Shown in pieces: positions 1-6,056 of a stretch of DNA of 8,727 nucleotides; within the stretch, counting starts at the first letter, position 1, and each line of letters starts with the position of its first letter. Both the position numbers and the translations under genes were made by a program. Where the stretch lies: positions 1 through 8,727 of the forward strand of contig JAEZKW010000081.1 of the NCBI GenBank assembly GCA_023415375.1, given 5' to 3'. The notes beneath the pieces were generated by a model. It was given only the letters and a program-made list of their open reading frames with translations, was not told the origin of the DNA and did not search any database. Source of the stretch: Bacillota bacterium. GTDB lineage: Bacteria; Bacillota; UBA4882; UBA8346.

Positions 1-249
1 AAAATGACCATGGGTCAATAATATCCTGTAACCGTTTAGGGTAAGCAATTGTTCCGGCGGGTAATTGGAACAAAAATCGCAATTTCCGGTTACTCCTTCG
101 ATTAGAATATCGATTTCATCTTTTAAACGGCTGATTTCGCGATAACCATCGCCTGTAAAAAAAAGGAGATCAATCCGGCCCATCTCCCGGATAGCCTGCT
201 TTAATCCGGAATAATTCCCGTGAATATCTCCAAACGCTCCGATACGCAT
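1..249 (-). CDS. YfcE/YsnB-type metallophosphoesterase, N-terminal part (cut by window edge)
   Basis: Eighty-three codons read leftward from an ATG and run off the left edge, so the C-terminal half is missing. The calcineurin-like phosphoesterase motifs appear in order: GDIHGN at residues 7-12 (metal ligands D8 and H10), GD at 33-34, GNCD at 55-58 and THGH at 79-82. The spacing fits the small single-domain YfcE/MJ0936/YsnB group of metal-dependent phosphodiesterases rather than large nucleotidases. AGGAG at 259-263, nine bases upstream, supports the start. The gene begins 26 bp after the rdgB stop. Bacillus subtilis has the same order (rph, ysnA, ysnB), which supports both the identity and a shared transcript. 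The physiological substrate is not known from sequence. Confidence 0.88.
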   Translation of the reverse strand, partial: MRIGAFGDIHGNYSGLKQAIREMGRIDLLFFTGDGYREISRLKDEIDILIEGVTGNCDFCSNYPPEQLLTLNGYRILLTHGHF

Positions 250-275
250 TTCACTAAACTCCTAAGATAACAAGT

Positions 276-893
276 TCAGATACTTGTATCAGTTACCTGA
301 ATCATTTTTTGTAATATTGGCACCATTTTTTGGATAGCCCGTCCTCGGTGACTTATGGCATTCTTTTGGTCTGAGAGAAGCTCTGCCATTGTTTTTTGAT
401 ATTCCGGCAAATAGAAGATAGGATCATAACCAAAGCCATTCGTTCCTTTCGGTTCAGTCAAAATAACACCCTCAACCGAACCCTCAGTATACTCGGACTT
501 TCCGGAAATGGGATCATAAACGACCACTACAGATCGAAAACGCGCCTTTCGCAAGTTTTCGGGAACATCCTTAAGTTTGCTCAGCAAATACTCATAACGT
601 TGCTTATCATTCCAACCAGGCTTACAGTAGCGGGCAGAATAGACTCCGGGTTCACCATTTAAATAATCGACCTCAAGCCCTGAATCGTCGGCTAAAGTGA
701 GTTCATGAGTAAAGTCGGCGATGGTCCTGGCCTTCAAAAAAGCATTTTCCCGAAAGGTTTTCCCTGTTTCCTCCACTTCCGGGGCATGCGGGAAACTGTC
801 AACTCCAACAACTTCTACAGAGAAAGCAGCGAGCATTTCCTGAAGTTCGCTAATTTTTCCTTTATTCCTCGACGCCAGGACGAGTTTTCGCAC
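276..893 (-). CDS. rdgB: XTP/dITP pyrophosphatase, RdgB/HAM1 family (GTG start)
   Basis: Cytosolic housecleaning enzyme that hydrolyses non-canonical purine triphosphates (ITP, dITP, XTP) to monophosphate and pyrophosphate, keeping them out of nucleic acid. Visible motifs, numbered from the GTG start: SRNKGK at 8-13 (nucleotide binding), [10 protein letters not shown] around 46-55, ADDSGLEVD at 68-76 with the metal-binding and catalytic aspartates, GFGYDPIF at 153-160 and KNAISHR at 177-183. The frame stays open upstream to an ATG at 968, but that would add 25 unconserved residues inside rph. The GTG at 891-893 has GGAGGT seven bases before it and gives 205 residues, a normal family length, starting directly at the first conserved strand. 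The first 32 bases overlap the end of rph, which suggests translational coupling. Confidence 0.95.
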   Translation of the reverse strand: MRKLVLASRNKGKISELQEMLAAFSVEVVGVDSFPHAPEVEETGKTFRENAFLKARTIADFTHELTLADDSGLEVDYLNGEPGVYSARYCKPGWNDKQRYEYLLSKLKDVPENLRKARFRSVVVVYDPISGKSEYTEGSVEGVILTEPKGTNGFGYDPIFYLPEYQKTMAELLSDQKNAISHRGRAIQKMVPILQKMIQVTDTSI

Positions 894-1632
894 CGTCGAT
901 ACCTCCGATTCGTTTACCAAGCGGCCCCAATACATCTTTTTGAATCTGGACCAGTTCATCGATGCCATGTTTAGCCAGATCCATCAAGCCCAACATTTCA
1001 TCCCAGGAAAAGGGGTTCCCTTCTGCTGTGCCTTGAACTTCGACTATTTTCCCACTTCCGGTCATTACCAGATTCATATCCACGGATACTTTGGAATCTT
1101 CCGCATAACAGAGATCCAATAATTGAACCCCATCATAAATACCGACGCTGGTTGCAGCAAGAAAATCATATAAAGGCAATAGTTTATTCTCCGGAGTCAC
1201 CTTATGCAGAGCATAGGTAAGAGCGATAAAACTTCCTGTGACTGATGCTGTCCGGGTTCCACCGTCTGCTTGAATAACATCACAATCAATCCAAATCGTC
1301 TTTTCGCCAAGAGCATTCAAATTAACCACCCCACGCAACGAGCGTCCAACCAATCTTTGAATCTCCTGGGTGCGACCGCTGACCTTGCCTTTGGAAACCT
1401 CTCTGACATTTCGTTGAGGAGTAGCCCTGGGAATCATGGAATATTCAGCGCTAATCCAGCCCACTCCTTGTCCTCGAAGCCAAACCGGTACTTTATCCTC
1501 AATGGTCGCGGTACAAATCACCTTGGTATTGCCAACCTCGATCAAGACAGAACCTTCCGCATGAATAATATAATCGGGGTGGATCTTAACCTCCCGCAAT
1601 TGATTCAATTTCCGTCCGTCTATTCTTTCCAT
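862..1632 (-). CDS. rph: Ribonuclease PH (tRNA 3'-end phosphorolytic exoribonuclease)
   Basis: RNase PH trims the 3' end of tRNA precursors using phosphate and releasing nucleoside diphosphates; it acts as a hexameric ring in the cytosol. The 256-residue product spans the whole family (about 240-260). Visible signatures: RIDGR at 3-7, [15 protein letters not shown] at 61-75, [15 protein letters not shown] at 86-100, [15 protein letters not shown] at 116-130 (the most characteristic RNase PH stretch), and the catalytic aspartate region [10 protein letters not shown] at 178-187. The ATG is preceded by AAAGGGGA about ten bases upstream. It is the first gene of the rph - rdgB - phosphoesterase block, 80 bp after the fumarase beta stop. 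I found no clear promoter in those 80 bp, so read-through from the fumarase genes is possible. Confidence 0.97.
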   Translation of the reverse strand: MERIDGRKLNQLREVKIHPDYIIHAEGSVLIEVGNTKVICTATIEDKVPVWLRGQGVGWISAEYSMIPRATPQRNVREVSKGKVSGRTQEIQRLVGRSLRGVVNLNALGEKTIWIDCDVIQADGGTRTASVTGSFIALTYALHKVTPENKLLPLYDFLAATSVGIYDGVQLLDLCYAEDSKVSVDMNLVMTGSGKIVEVQGTAEGNPFSWDEMLGLMDLAKHGIDELVQIQKDVLGPLGKRIGGIDGAKTRPGVEE

Positions 1633-1712
1633 TCAGCCAACATCCCCTTTGGAGTCAATGAGATTATCTGAAATATAAGGAATTCACTATTCTTGCTTGT
1701 TAACTCAAAATT

Positions 1713-2282
1713 TTAGATACACGACATACCTGTTTTGCCATACTTGTCTCGGCCTATTTTATAAAGGTCGTTACCCTCAGCATCAATGGCTACAATAACG
1801 GGAAAATCCACGACTTCCAAGCGATAAACTGCCTCCGGCCCTAAGTCCGGATAAGCCAAGACCTTCGCGCTCCGAATAGAACGGGCAACCAACGCCCCGG
1901 CGCCACCTAAAGCAGCAAAATACACTGCCGAATATTGTTTGATAGCGCTAACGACCTCCGGAGACCGTTGTCCCTTGCCGATCATTCCCTTGAGGCCCAA
2001 ACGCAATAAGGCGGGAGTATACGAATCCATGCGTCCGCTGGTGGTTGGCCCCGCCGATCCAATCACTCGGCCGGGCGGGGTTGGGCAAGGACCAACATAA
2101 TAAATAGTCTCCCCTTCTAAATCCACTGGTAAGGGTTTTCCTTCTTTTAAAGCAGCGACAAATCTCTTGTGGGCGGCATCGCGGCCTGAAAGTAATGGGC
2201 CGCTTAACAGTACGCTATCTCCCGCTTTTAGCCTACCAATATCCCTCTCACAAATCGGTAATTGAATCTTAATTCCGTTCAT
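1713..2282 (-). CDS. Class I fumarate hydratase, beta subunit (C-terminal domain protein)
   Basis: This is the second subunit of the two-protein [4Fe-4S] fumarase/L-tartrate dehydratase family, equivalent to the C-terminal domain of E. coli FumA. With the alpha subunit it interconverts fumarate and malate. Over 189 residues it shows GPLLSGRDAAHKR at 28-40, GPTTSGRMDSYTP at 78-90, GKG at 102-104, a glycine-rich stretch at 126-130, and the C-terminal block from EAVYRLEVVDFP at 150-161 to DAEGNDLY at 167-174. These are the usual landmarks of the Fe-S hydro-lyase beta family, and the length is normal. It lies 64 bp after the alpha subunit on the same strand. AGGTG lies about six bases before the ATG, inside a small palindrome. 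L-tartrate dehydratase (TtdB) is the main alternative; with no tartrate transporter or regulator in view, fumarase is more likely. Confidence 0.9.
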   Translation of the reverse strand: MNGIKIQLPICERDIGRLKAGDSVLLSGPLLSGRDAAHKRFVAALKEGKPLPVDLEGETIYYVGPCPTPPGRVIGSAGPTTSGRMDSYTPALLRLGLKGMIGKGQRSPEVVSAIKQYSAVYFAALGGAGALVARSIRSAKVLAYPDLGPEAVYRLEVVDFPVIVAIDAEGNDLYKIGRDKYGKTGMSCI

Positions 2283-2295
2283 TGCAGCACCTGCA
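2283..2295 (-). promoter_or_regulatory. Small palindrome covering the ribosome binding site of the fumarase beta gene
   Basis: The 13 bases directly before the beta-subunit ATG are a perfect inverted repeat, TGCAG / CTGCA around a 3-base loop, and they contain the AGGTG that must serve as Shine-Dalgarno. If it folds, the hairpin would partly mask the site and could set the alpha:beta translation ratio. Five base pairs are few, so this may be chance. Confidence 0.25.
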
Positions 2296-2346
2296 CATTA
2301 AGGAGATAGAGAGATGAACCCTCTTTCGCTCCCAAGTTCTTAAACA

Positions 2347-3189
2347 TCAGATTATTCCGCTCTTATGTCTGGTCACGTGGCAAGAAATGTTAACGGCCAC
2401 CGGAAGTCCGGCAATATGGGTTGGATAAGTACTAACATGCACTGCTAAAGCTGTACAACGTCCTCCCAAACCTTGCGGTCCAATACCTAATTCATTTATT
2501 GTTTGTAATAACTCTGCCTCTAATCCAACCAAACTTGTATTTTGGTTCGGGGTGCCGATTTCCCGAAGCAAACCTTCTTTGGCAAGTAAAGCAGCCATTT
2601 CCATTGATCCGCCGATACCAACTCCTATCACTATGGGTGGACAAGGATTGGCCCCTGCCAAATTCACGGTTTCAACTATAAATTTTTTGACCCCCTCGAT
2701 ACCTTCTGCAGGGGTCAACATTTTCAAACGGCTCATATTTTCACTGCCAAATCCCTTTGGGGCTACAGTAATTTTCAATTGTTCACCAGGCACGATCCGG
2801 GTGTGGATTATAGCAGGTGTATTATCGCCAGTATTAACTCGTTCCAAAGGGTCACTTACCACTGAGTTTCTGAGATATCCCTCTTTGTAGCCACGCCGAA
2901 CTCCTTCATGGATAGCTTGTGCAAAGTCACCATCTTTGATTACCACTTGTTGACCATATTCAACAAATATAATTGCCATACCGGTATCCTGACAAATAGG
3001 TATTGACTCAGCAGCAGCAATTTGGGCATTTTCGATAAGCCTTTGTAAGCAGTCGCAGCCCACTTGGGACTCCTCAAGCTGGATAGCTTCATTGAGAGCT
3101 TTCACTACATCATTTCCCAAATCAGTATTAGCTGTTTGGCATAACCGAGCAACCAGATTGGTAATCTGTTCAGCCGCGATTTCCCGCAT
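2347..3189 (-). CDS. Class I fumarate hydratase, alpha subunit ([4Fe-4S] domain)
   Basis: Catalytic iron-sulfur subunit of the two-component class I fumarase. The 280 residues match the usual alpha length (about 280-300). Three cysteines sit where the family places its cluster ligands: C66 in CQDTG (65-70), C183 in ANPCPP (180-185), and C270 in NISCHVTRHK near the C-terminus. Other conserved blocks are NTGDNTPAIIHT at 119-130, PKGFGSENMSRLKMLTPAEG at 144-163, VGIGGSMEMAA at 190-200 and GIGPQGLGGRCTAL at 235-248. In that last motif a cysteine takes a place that is usually threonine in relatives I recall. The ATG follows a GGAAGG-type ribosome site. Such enzymes are oxygen-labile and common in anaerobes, where they serve a reductive or oxidative partial TCA cycle. 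The start is 33 bp after the small cysteine-rich gene, suggesting one transcript. Confidence 0.93.
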   Translation of the reverse strand: MREIAAEQITNLVARLCQTANTDLGNDVVKALNEAIQLEESQVGCDCLQRLIENAQIAAAESIPICQDTGMAIIFVEYGQQVVIKDGDFAQAIHEGVRRGYKEGYLRNSVVSDPLERVNTGDNTPAIIHTRIVPGEQLKITVAPKGFGSENMSRLKMLTPAEGIEGVKKFIVETVNLAGANPCPPIVIGVGIGGSMEMAALLAKEGLLREIGTPNQNTSLVGLEAELLQTINELGIGPQGLGGRCTALAVHVSTYPTHIAGLPVAVNISCHVTRHKSGII

Positions 3190-3222
3190 AGAGGCCTTCC
3201 TTTTCTTATCAGTGAAATGGAT

Positions 3223-3369
3223 TTAGGATTTAGTTTTATTCAAACACATCGGTTTATCACCATGTTCACGATGGTACTTGATGCATTCACAACAAACCCC
3301 ATGCCGTGAACATGAGGTATAAGAACAGGGACAGTTTTCTTGATTGCGGTCAAATTGAGGGCATGGCAT
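3223..3369 (-). CDS. Small cysteine-rich protein, 48 residues (resembles the DUF6485 family)
   Basis: A 49-codon frame (with stop) starts at ATG 3369. It is preceded by the best Shine-Dalgarno in the window, GGGAGGT at 3378-3384, eight bases upstream. The product has eight cysteines in 48 residues: C3, C13, C15, C20, C26, C27, C29 and C42, arranged as CxC (13-15), CCEC (26-29) and single cysteines, with the charged stretch IKYHREHGDKP (30-40) before the last one. This pattern (ENCxC...C...GxCCECIxYHR...P.C) resembles the short DUF6485 family from memory. A zinc or iron-sulfur binding role is plausible but unproven. There is no signal peptide or membrane segment. It lies 33 bp before the fumarase alpha gene on the same strand, so it is probably first in that operon, next to an Fe-S enzyme. 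Confidence 0.8.
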   Translation of the reverse strand: MPCPQFDRNQENCPCSYTSCSRHGVCCECIKYHREHGDKPMCLNKTKS

Positions 3370-3444
3370 TGAATAAAACCTCCCGCTCATAAAGGATAAG
3401 AAAGGAACCAGGAATCAGAAGCCAGAAGCCAGAATAAAATCATC

Positions 3445-3472
3445 AGTCTAATAGTTGGTACCGATAAGTCAA
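3445..3472 (-). promoter_or_regulatory. Possible sigma-A-type promoter for the cysteine-rich/fumarase operon
   Basis: On the minus strand TTGACT (3467-3472, 5 of 6 to consensus) is followed after 16 bp by TAGACT (3445-3450, 4 of 6). It lies about 75 bp before the ATG of the cysteine-rich gene and just after the hairpin that could end the upstream carbamoyltransferase transcript. The position makes sense; the -10 match is weak. Confidence 0.35.
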
Positions 3473-3481
3473 AAATAAAAT

Positions 3482-3559
3482 TTCCACCACGAAGAGCACG
3501 AAGAAAAACAAAAGAGTAAATCTTTAATCTTCGTATTCTTCGTGTCCTTCGTGGTTGAA
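3482..3559 (-). terminator. Long imperfect hairpin, possible terminator of the carbamoyltransferase transcript
   Basis: The arms 3482-3505 and 3536-3559 pair at 21 of 24 positions (built from CCACGAAG / CACGAAGAA units), and the loop holds a second short stem (3512-3520 with 3523-3531, one mismatch). Read on the minus strand, the stem is followed by a T-rich run (AAATTTTATTTTTGAC) just past 3482. That is how a factor-independent terminator for the leftward carbamoyltransferase gene would look, although the T-run is interrupted. Its stem is far longer than usual for a terminator, so repeat-element origin is likely, with termination as a possible secondary role. Confidence 0.45.
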
Positions 3560-3673
3560 TCGTTCCATAGATGTATTTTCATCCTTTCGATTGCCACGGA
3601 TGGATGACTACCAAAAAACTTAGCCCAAATTCTTTTCTGGCTTCTGGCTCCTGAATGCTTTATTCCATCCCTG

Positions 3674-4597
3674 TTATGCTCTTCCGAGTAGAGTTAGCAG
3701 CACTGCCTTCTCGGCATGTAAACGGTTTTCAGCCTGATCAAAAATAATCGAATTCGGACTTTCGATAGCACCCCGACTAATTTCATAACCGGTGTGTATC
3801 GGCATATCGTGCATAATCAGAGCATGGCTGTTCTTTAGCAGTTCTTCATTAAGCTGGTAAGGAAGCATTTTATCAATGCGCCGTTTTTTCTCATCTGTAA
3901 ACTTAGGATCCAGGAAAAACTCCATATCCACCCAGGCATCGGTGTAAACCACATCCGCCTTGGCTACCGCTGCCTTAATATCAAGCGTATGTTCATAAAG
4001 ACCAGTTTTTTCCGCAGCTGTCATTAAATCCTGATCTTGACTGGCCTGGTTGATTTCCGGTGTAACCAAAGTGATTTTCATACCCAATTTGGTGCCGCCC
4101 TCCAACAGCGAATTGGCAACATTATTATGGATTCCGACATAGACTAAATTGATGCCTTCCAAGCGTCCCTTATGCTCTAGGATCGTTTGAAAATCGGCTA
4201 AAGCTTGCGTGGGATGATATTTATTATCACAACCATTGATGACTGGTACTCGTGAATACTCAGCCATTTCTTGGACTTGTTCAAAAGTTAGCAATCTAGC
4301 CATTAAAACATCTACATTACGGGCTAAATAACGCACTTCATCTTTCATTTCCGCCAATATCAGATTCGTACTCCGCCAATCTAGGTAAATTGCATGACCA
4401 CCCAATTGGGTCATTGCAACTTCATGGGATACACGCGTGCGAGTTGATGTTTTCTGGAAAATCATTCCCAGAGTGAGATGATCAAGGGCTTGCCAGTACT
4501 TGGGCTGATTGTTTTTCACGCGTATTGCCAAATCAAGAATCTGTTTCAATTCCTGGCCGGACCAATCTTTGAAATTCAACATATGACGAACTGCCAT
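3674..4597 (-). CDS. Ornithine-carbamoyltransferase-fold enzyme with non-standard substrate motifs
   Basis: A complete 307-residue aspartate/ornithine carbamoyltransferase family member that would carry out carbamoyl transfer from carbamoyl phosphate to an amine. The carbamoyl-phosphate site is intact: STRTR at 51-55, R101, HPTQ at 128-131 (also HPTQ in E. coli OTC), NNVANS at 158-163 and DQAENR at 287-292. The substrate side differs. OTC normally has D-x-W-x-SMG; here it is DAWVDME (220-226) with an insertion after it. The OTC HCLPA loop, whose cysteine contacts ornithine, is replaced by MHDMPIHTGYEI (262-273) with a shorter following segment. An automatic label would be argF, but ornithine as substrate is doubtful, and no other arginine gene is in the window. 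The start is supported by AGAGGTG about six bases upstream. It lies 154 bp after the peptidase, with its own likely promoter. Confidence 0.85.
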   Translation of the reverse strand: MAVRHMLNFKDWSGQELKQILDLAIRVKNNQPKYWQALDHLTLGMIFQKTSTRTRVSHEVAMTQLGGHAIYLDWRSTNLILAEMKDEVRYLARNVDVLMARLLTFEQVQEMAEYSRVPVINGCDNKYHPTQALADFQTILEHKGRLEGINLVYVGIHNNVANSLLEGGTKLGMKITLVTPEINQASQDQDLMTAAEKTGLYEHTLDIKAAVAKADVVYTDAWVDMEFFLDPKFTDEKKRRIDKMLPYQLNEELLKNSHALIMHDMPIHTGYEISRGAIESPNSIIFDQAENRLHAEKAVLLTLLGRA

Positions 4598-4610
4598 CTA
4601 TAACACCTCT

Positions 4611-4641
4611 AAAAAAAAGTAAGCCAAAAAGCTGAAGGCTT
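4611..4641 (-). terminator. Weak terminator or attenuator-like hairpin in the carbamoyltransferase leader
   Basis: On the minus strand AAGCC (4637-4641) can pair with GGCTT (4621-4625) over an 11-base loop, followed two bases later by eight Ts (4611-4618) and then directly by the AGAGGTG ribosome site. It lies downstream of the proposed -10 box, so it would be within the leader RNA. It could end peptidase read-through or act as an attenuator. The five-pair stem is weak. Confidence 0.3.
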
Positions 4642-4651
4642 GATTCTTTCC

Positions 4652-4681
4652 ATTATAAACCATACGGCCGTCCTACGTCTA
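4652..4681 (-). promoter_or_regulatory. Probable promoter of the carbamoyltransferase gene
   Basis: A perfect TATAAT -10 box (4652-4657, minus strand) is preceded after 18 bp by TAGACG (4676-4681, 4 of 6 to the -35 consensus). It lies about 55 bp before the ATG, in the 154-bp gap after the peptidase gene, so the carbamoyltransferase can be transcribed on its own. Confidence 0.5.
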
Positions 4682-4751
4682 GTCTTTATGCATTTAAAAC
4701 CTGGTTAATTCGTAATAATATCATCTTGCGTACTCACACCTAAGAATTTTA

Positions 4752-5822
4752 TTACCAAGGATTTTGTTTCAGATTTTCCACCATTTGATGATTAAAGCTC
4801 CCAATAAGGGCTTTCACTAATTGTATCGTTGCTTCCACATCAGTTATGCTTATAATGCTATGATGGCTGTGAGCATATCGCACTGGTATTCCGATGACAA
4901 TTGTCGGTACACCGCCATCATATACTTGAAGCTCCTTTCCATCGGTGCCACCCCCCTCCCGTACCGCTACCTGATAAGGAATGCCTAACTTTTGGGCTTC
5001 ATCAATCACCAGATTGACCAAAGCTCGGTTTGCAATCATCGACGGATCAAAATAGCGAATCTGAGGCCCACCACCCAGCCGCCCCTGGATAATGCCGCCT
5101 GCATCGGGAAAATCATCGGCCGGTGCGCCTTCCAACACCATACAAACATCGGGCTTCGTTATCGCGGCAATGGTCCGGGCCCCTTTCGCCCCATTTTCTT
5201 CTTGGACAGTACCAGCCCCGAAGACCGTGTTTGGATGATTATGATCCAGTTCACTGAGGACTTTTAAAATAACTCCACAACCAGCCCGGTCATCAAAGGC
5301 TTTTCCAACAACTGCGGATGATTGGTTTATCAAAGCAGCTTGTACGGCCGGTACTACCGGATTACCCGCTTCGATACCCAAAGCCGCGACCTGTTCTTTG
5401 TTACCGGCGCCTACGTCGATATAAAGATCACTCATCTTGAGTTGACGGCTTTTTTCTTCTTCAGTCATATAATGAGGCGGTTTGGCACCAATCACCCCAA
5501 TATGATCACCTTTTTTGGTGCGAACTAAAACATTTTGAGCCAGTAAAGTAGGAGCATGCCAGCTTCCTAGCGGTACAACTTTTAAATAACCGCTTGGCAA
5601 AACACCACGTACCATCAACCCGACTTCATCAAGGTGCCCAGCTAATAAGATCCTTGGTCCTGCCGCATTTCCTTGATGGGTAGCGACAATACCGCCTAGA
5701 TTATCATAAGAAATTTTCCCAAATGGCGCTGCTTCATTTCGAAATATCTCCCGGACCTCTCCTTCAAAACCAGAAGGGCCAAAAGAATTTGAGAGATCCA
5801 TTAATAACCTTTTTAATTCCAT
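4752..5822 (-). CDS. M42-family metallo-aminopeptidase (TET/FrvX type)
   Basis: Cytosolic di-metal aminopeptidase of 356 residues, matching the M42 family (about 340-360), whose members often form 12-subunit tetrahedral particles that trim short peptides. Expected ligands are seen: H63 and D65 in GHLDEVG (62-68), D177 in AFDDRAG (175-181), the catalytic/metal pair E208-E209 in TVQEENGAKGA (205-215), E231 in LEGAPADD, where many members have aspartate, and H318 in RYAHSHHS (315-322). The spacing H63 to D177 to H318 agrees with the archaeal TET enzymes as I recall them. The dimer/PDZ-like insert lies roughly at 75-165. The ATG has AAAGGTGA about nine bases upstream. It is divergent from the MocR regulator, with 234 bp between them, and stands before the carbamoyltransferase on the same strand. 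Substrate specificity (glutamyl, broad or deblocking) cannot be decided; endoglucanase labels for this family are misleading. Confidence 0.93.
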   Translation of the reverse strand: MELKRLLMDLSNSFGPSGFEGEVREIFRNEAAPFGKISYDNLGGIVATHQGNAAGPRILLAGHLDEVGLMVRGVLPSGYLKVVPLGSWHAPTLLAQNVLVRTKKGDHIGVIGAKPPHYMTEEEKSRQLKMSDLYIDVGAGNKEQVAALGIEAGNPVVPAVQAALINQSSAVVGKAFDDRAGCGVILKVLSELDHNHPNTVFGAGTVQEENGAKGARTIAAITKPDVCMVLEGAPADDFPDAGGIIQGRLGGGPQIRYFDPSMIANRALVNLVIDEAQKLGIPYQVAVREGGGTDGKELQVYDGGVPTIVIGIPVRYAHSHHSIISITDVEATIQLVKALIGSFNHQMVENLKQNPW

Positions 5823-5906
5823 TCATGCTCTCACCTTTCACTCTTTATTGCCGATATTTTATGTTCTGGTATTGTATCCTTTTTCCTTTAAAAAATTTGT
5901 GAATTT

Positions 5907-5923
5907 CCCTAAACTACCCTAAA
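5907..5923. promoter_or_regulatory. Tandem CCCTAAA repeat in the divergent region
   Basis: CCCTAAA occurs twice, at 5907-5913 and 5917-5923, exactly 10 bp (one helical turn) apart, about 85-100 bp upstream of the peptidase start. Same-face spacing is typical of a dimer binding site, but no regulator can be assigned and no clear leftward promoter was found beside it. Confidence 0.25.
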
Positions 5924-5948
5924 ATGCTCGGTGATATTGATTATGAAA

Positions 5949-6021
5949 AATTGGTTGGTTTATGCATCGGTCCAATTGGTGGTTTACTGGCGAATTTTAC
6001 TTGTTATAATAAAATTGGTTG
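5949..6021 (+). promoter_or_regulatory. Three AATTGGT-type direct repeats, candidate operator of the MocR regulator
   Basis: AATTGGTTG occurs at 5949-5957 and 6013-6021, with AATTGGTGG at 5974-5982. The first two copies continue alike (AATTGGTTGGTTTA against AATTGGTGGTTTA, one base inserted). Copy two abuts the proposed -35 box and copy three lies just after the -10, so a bound protein would interfere with initiation. GabR and PdxR, known MocR-type regulators, bind direct repeats near their own promoters, which makes autoregulation a reasonable inference. No binding data exist here. Confidence 0.45.
5983..6010 (+). promoter_or_regulatory. Probable promoter of the MocR/aminotransferase operon
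   Basis: TTTACT (5983-5988, 4 of 6 to -35 consensus), a 16-bp spacer and a perfect TATAAT (6005-6010) lie about 47 bp before the ATG of the MocR gene, with GAGGTG as its ribosome site. The -35 is weak, as often seen for regulated promoters. Confidence 0.5.
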
Positions 6022-6056
6022 AGACCATTTTGAGAATTTCATGGTGAGGTGTAAGT

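Larger units (their letters stand above)
3415..3654. repeat. Nested inverted-repeat element in the 304-bp spacer before the carbamoyltransferase stop
   Basis: The outer arms are 3415-3434 and 3635-3654, complementary at 19 of 20 positions. Each arm contains two units of the AGCCAGA type (AGCCAGAAGCCAGAA is perfect at 3420-3434 and 3635-3649). Inside sits a second, independent inverted repeat at 3482-3559. No open frame of note is present between the arms, and I found no obvious target-site duplication. The layout resembles a small non-autonomous palindromic element or a pile-up of intergenic repeats. Pieces such as CCACGAAG, and the CCACGGATGG at 3594-3603, recall dispersed intergenic repeats seen in other anaerobe genomes, but that is from memory and copy number cannot be judged from one window. 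It fills most of the gene-free stretch 3370-3673. Confidence 0.7.

Noticed and set aside
203..205. Apparent loss of the PLP aspartate in the second aminotransferase (EDNPY instead of EDDPY)
   Set aside because: The ring-nitrogen aspartate is the one three residues before the tyrosine (D204 of the protein), which is kept; the N at the next position is not the key residue. (Numbers in this entry are residue positions.)
894..968. N-terminal extension of RdgB from an ATG at 968
   Set aside because: It lies wholly inside rph, matches no RdgB conservation, and the GTG at 893 has a near-perfect Shine-Dalgarno just before it.
1270..1671. 133-codon plus-strand frame opposite rph
   Set aside because: It is the antisense shadow of the strongly conserved RNase PH gene; it has no recognisable domain.
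1633..1712. Promoter for rph in the 80-bp gap
   Set aside because: A TATATT-like box exists but no -35 at acceptable distance was found.
3482..3559. CRISPR repeat from the repeated CACGAAG units
   Set aside because: The units are arranged as one inverted pair without regular spacers or further copies.
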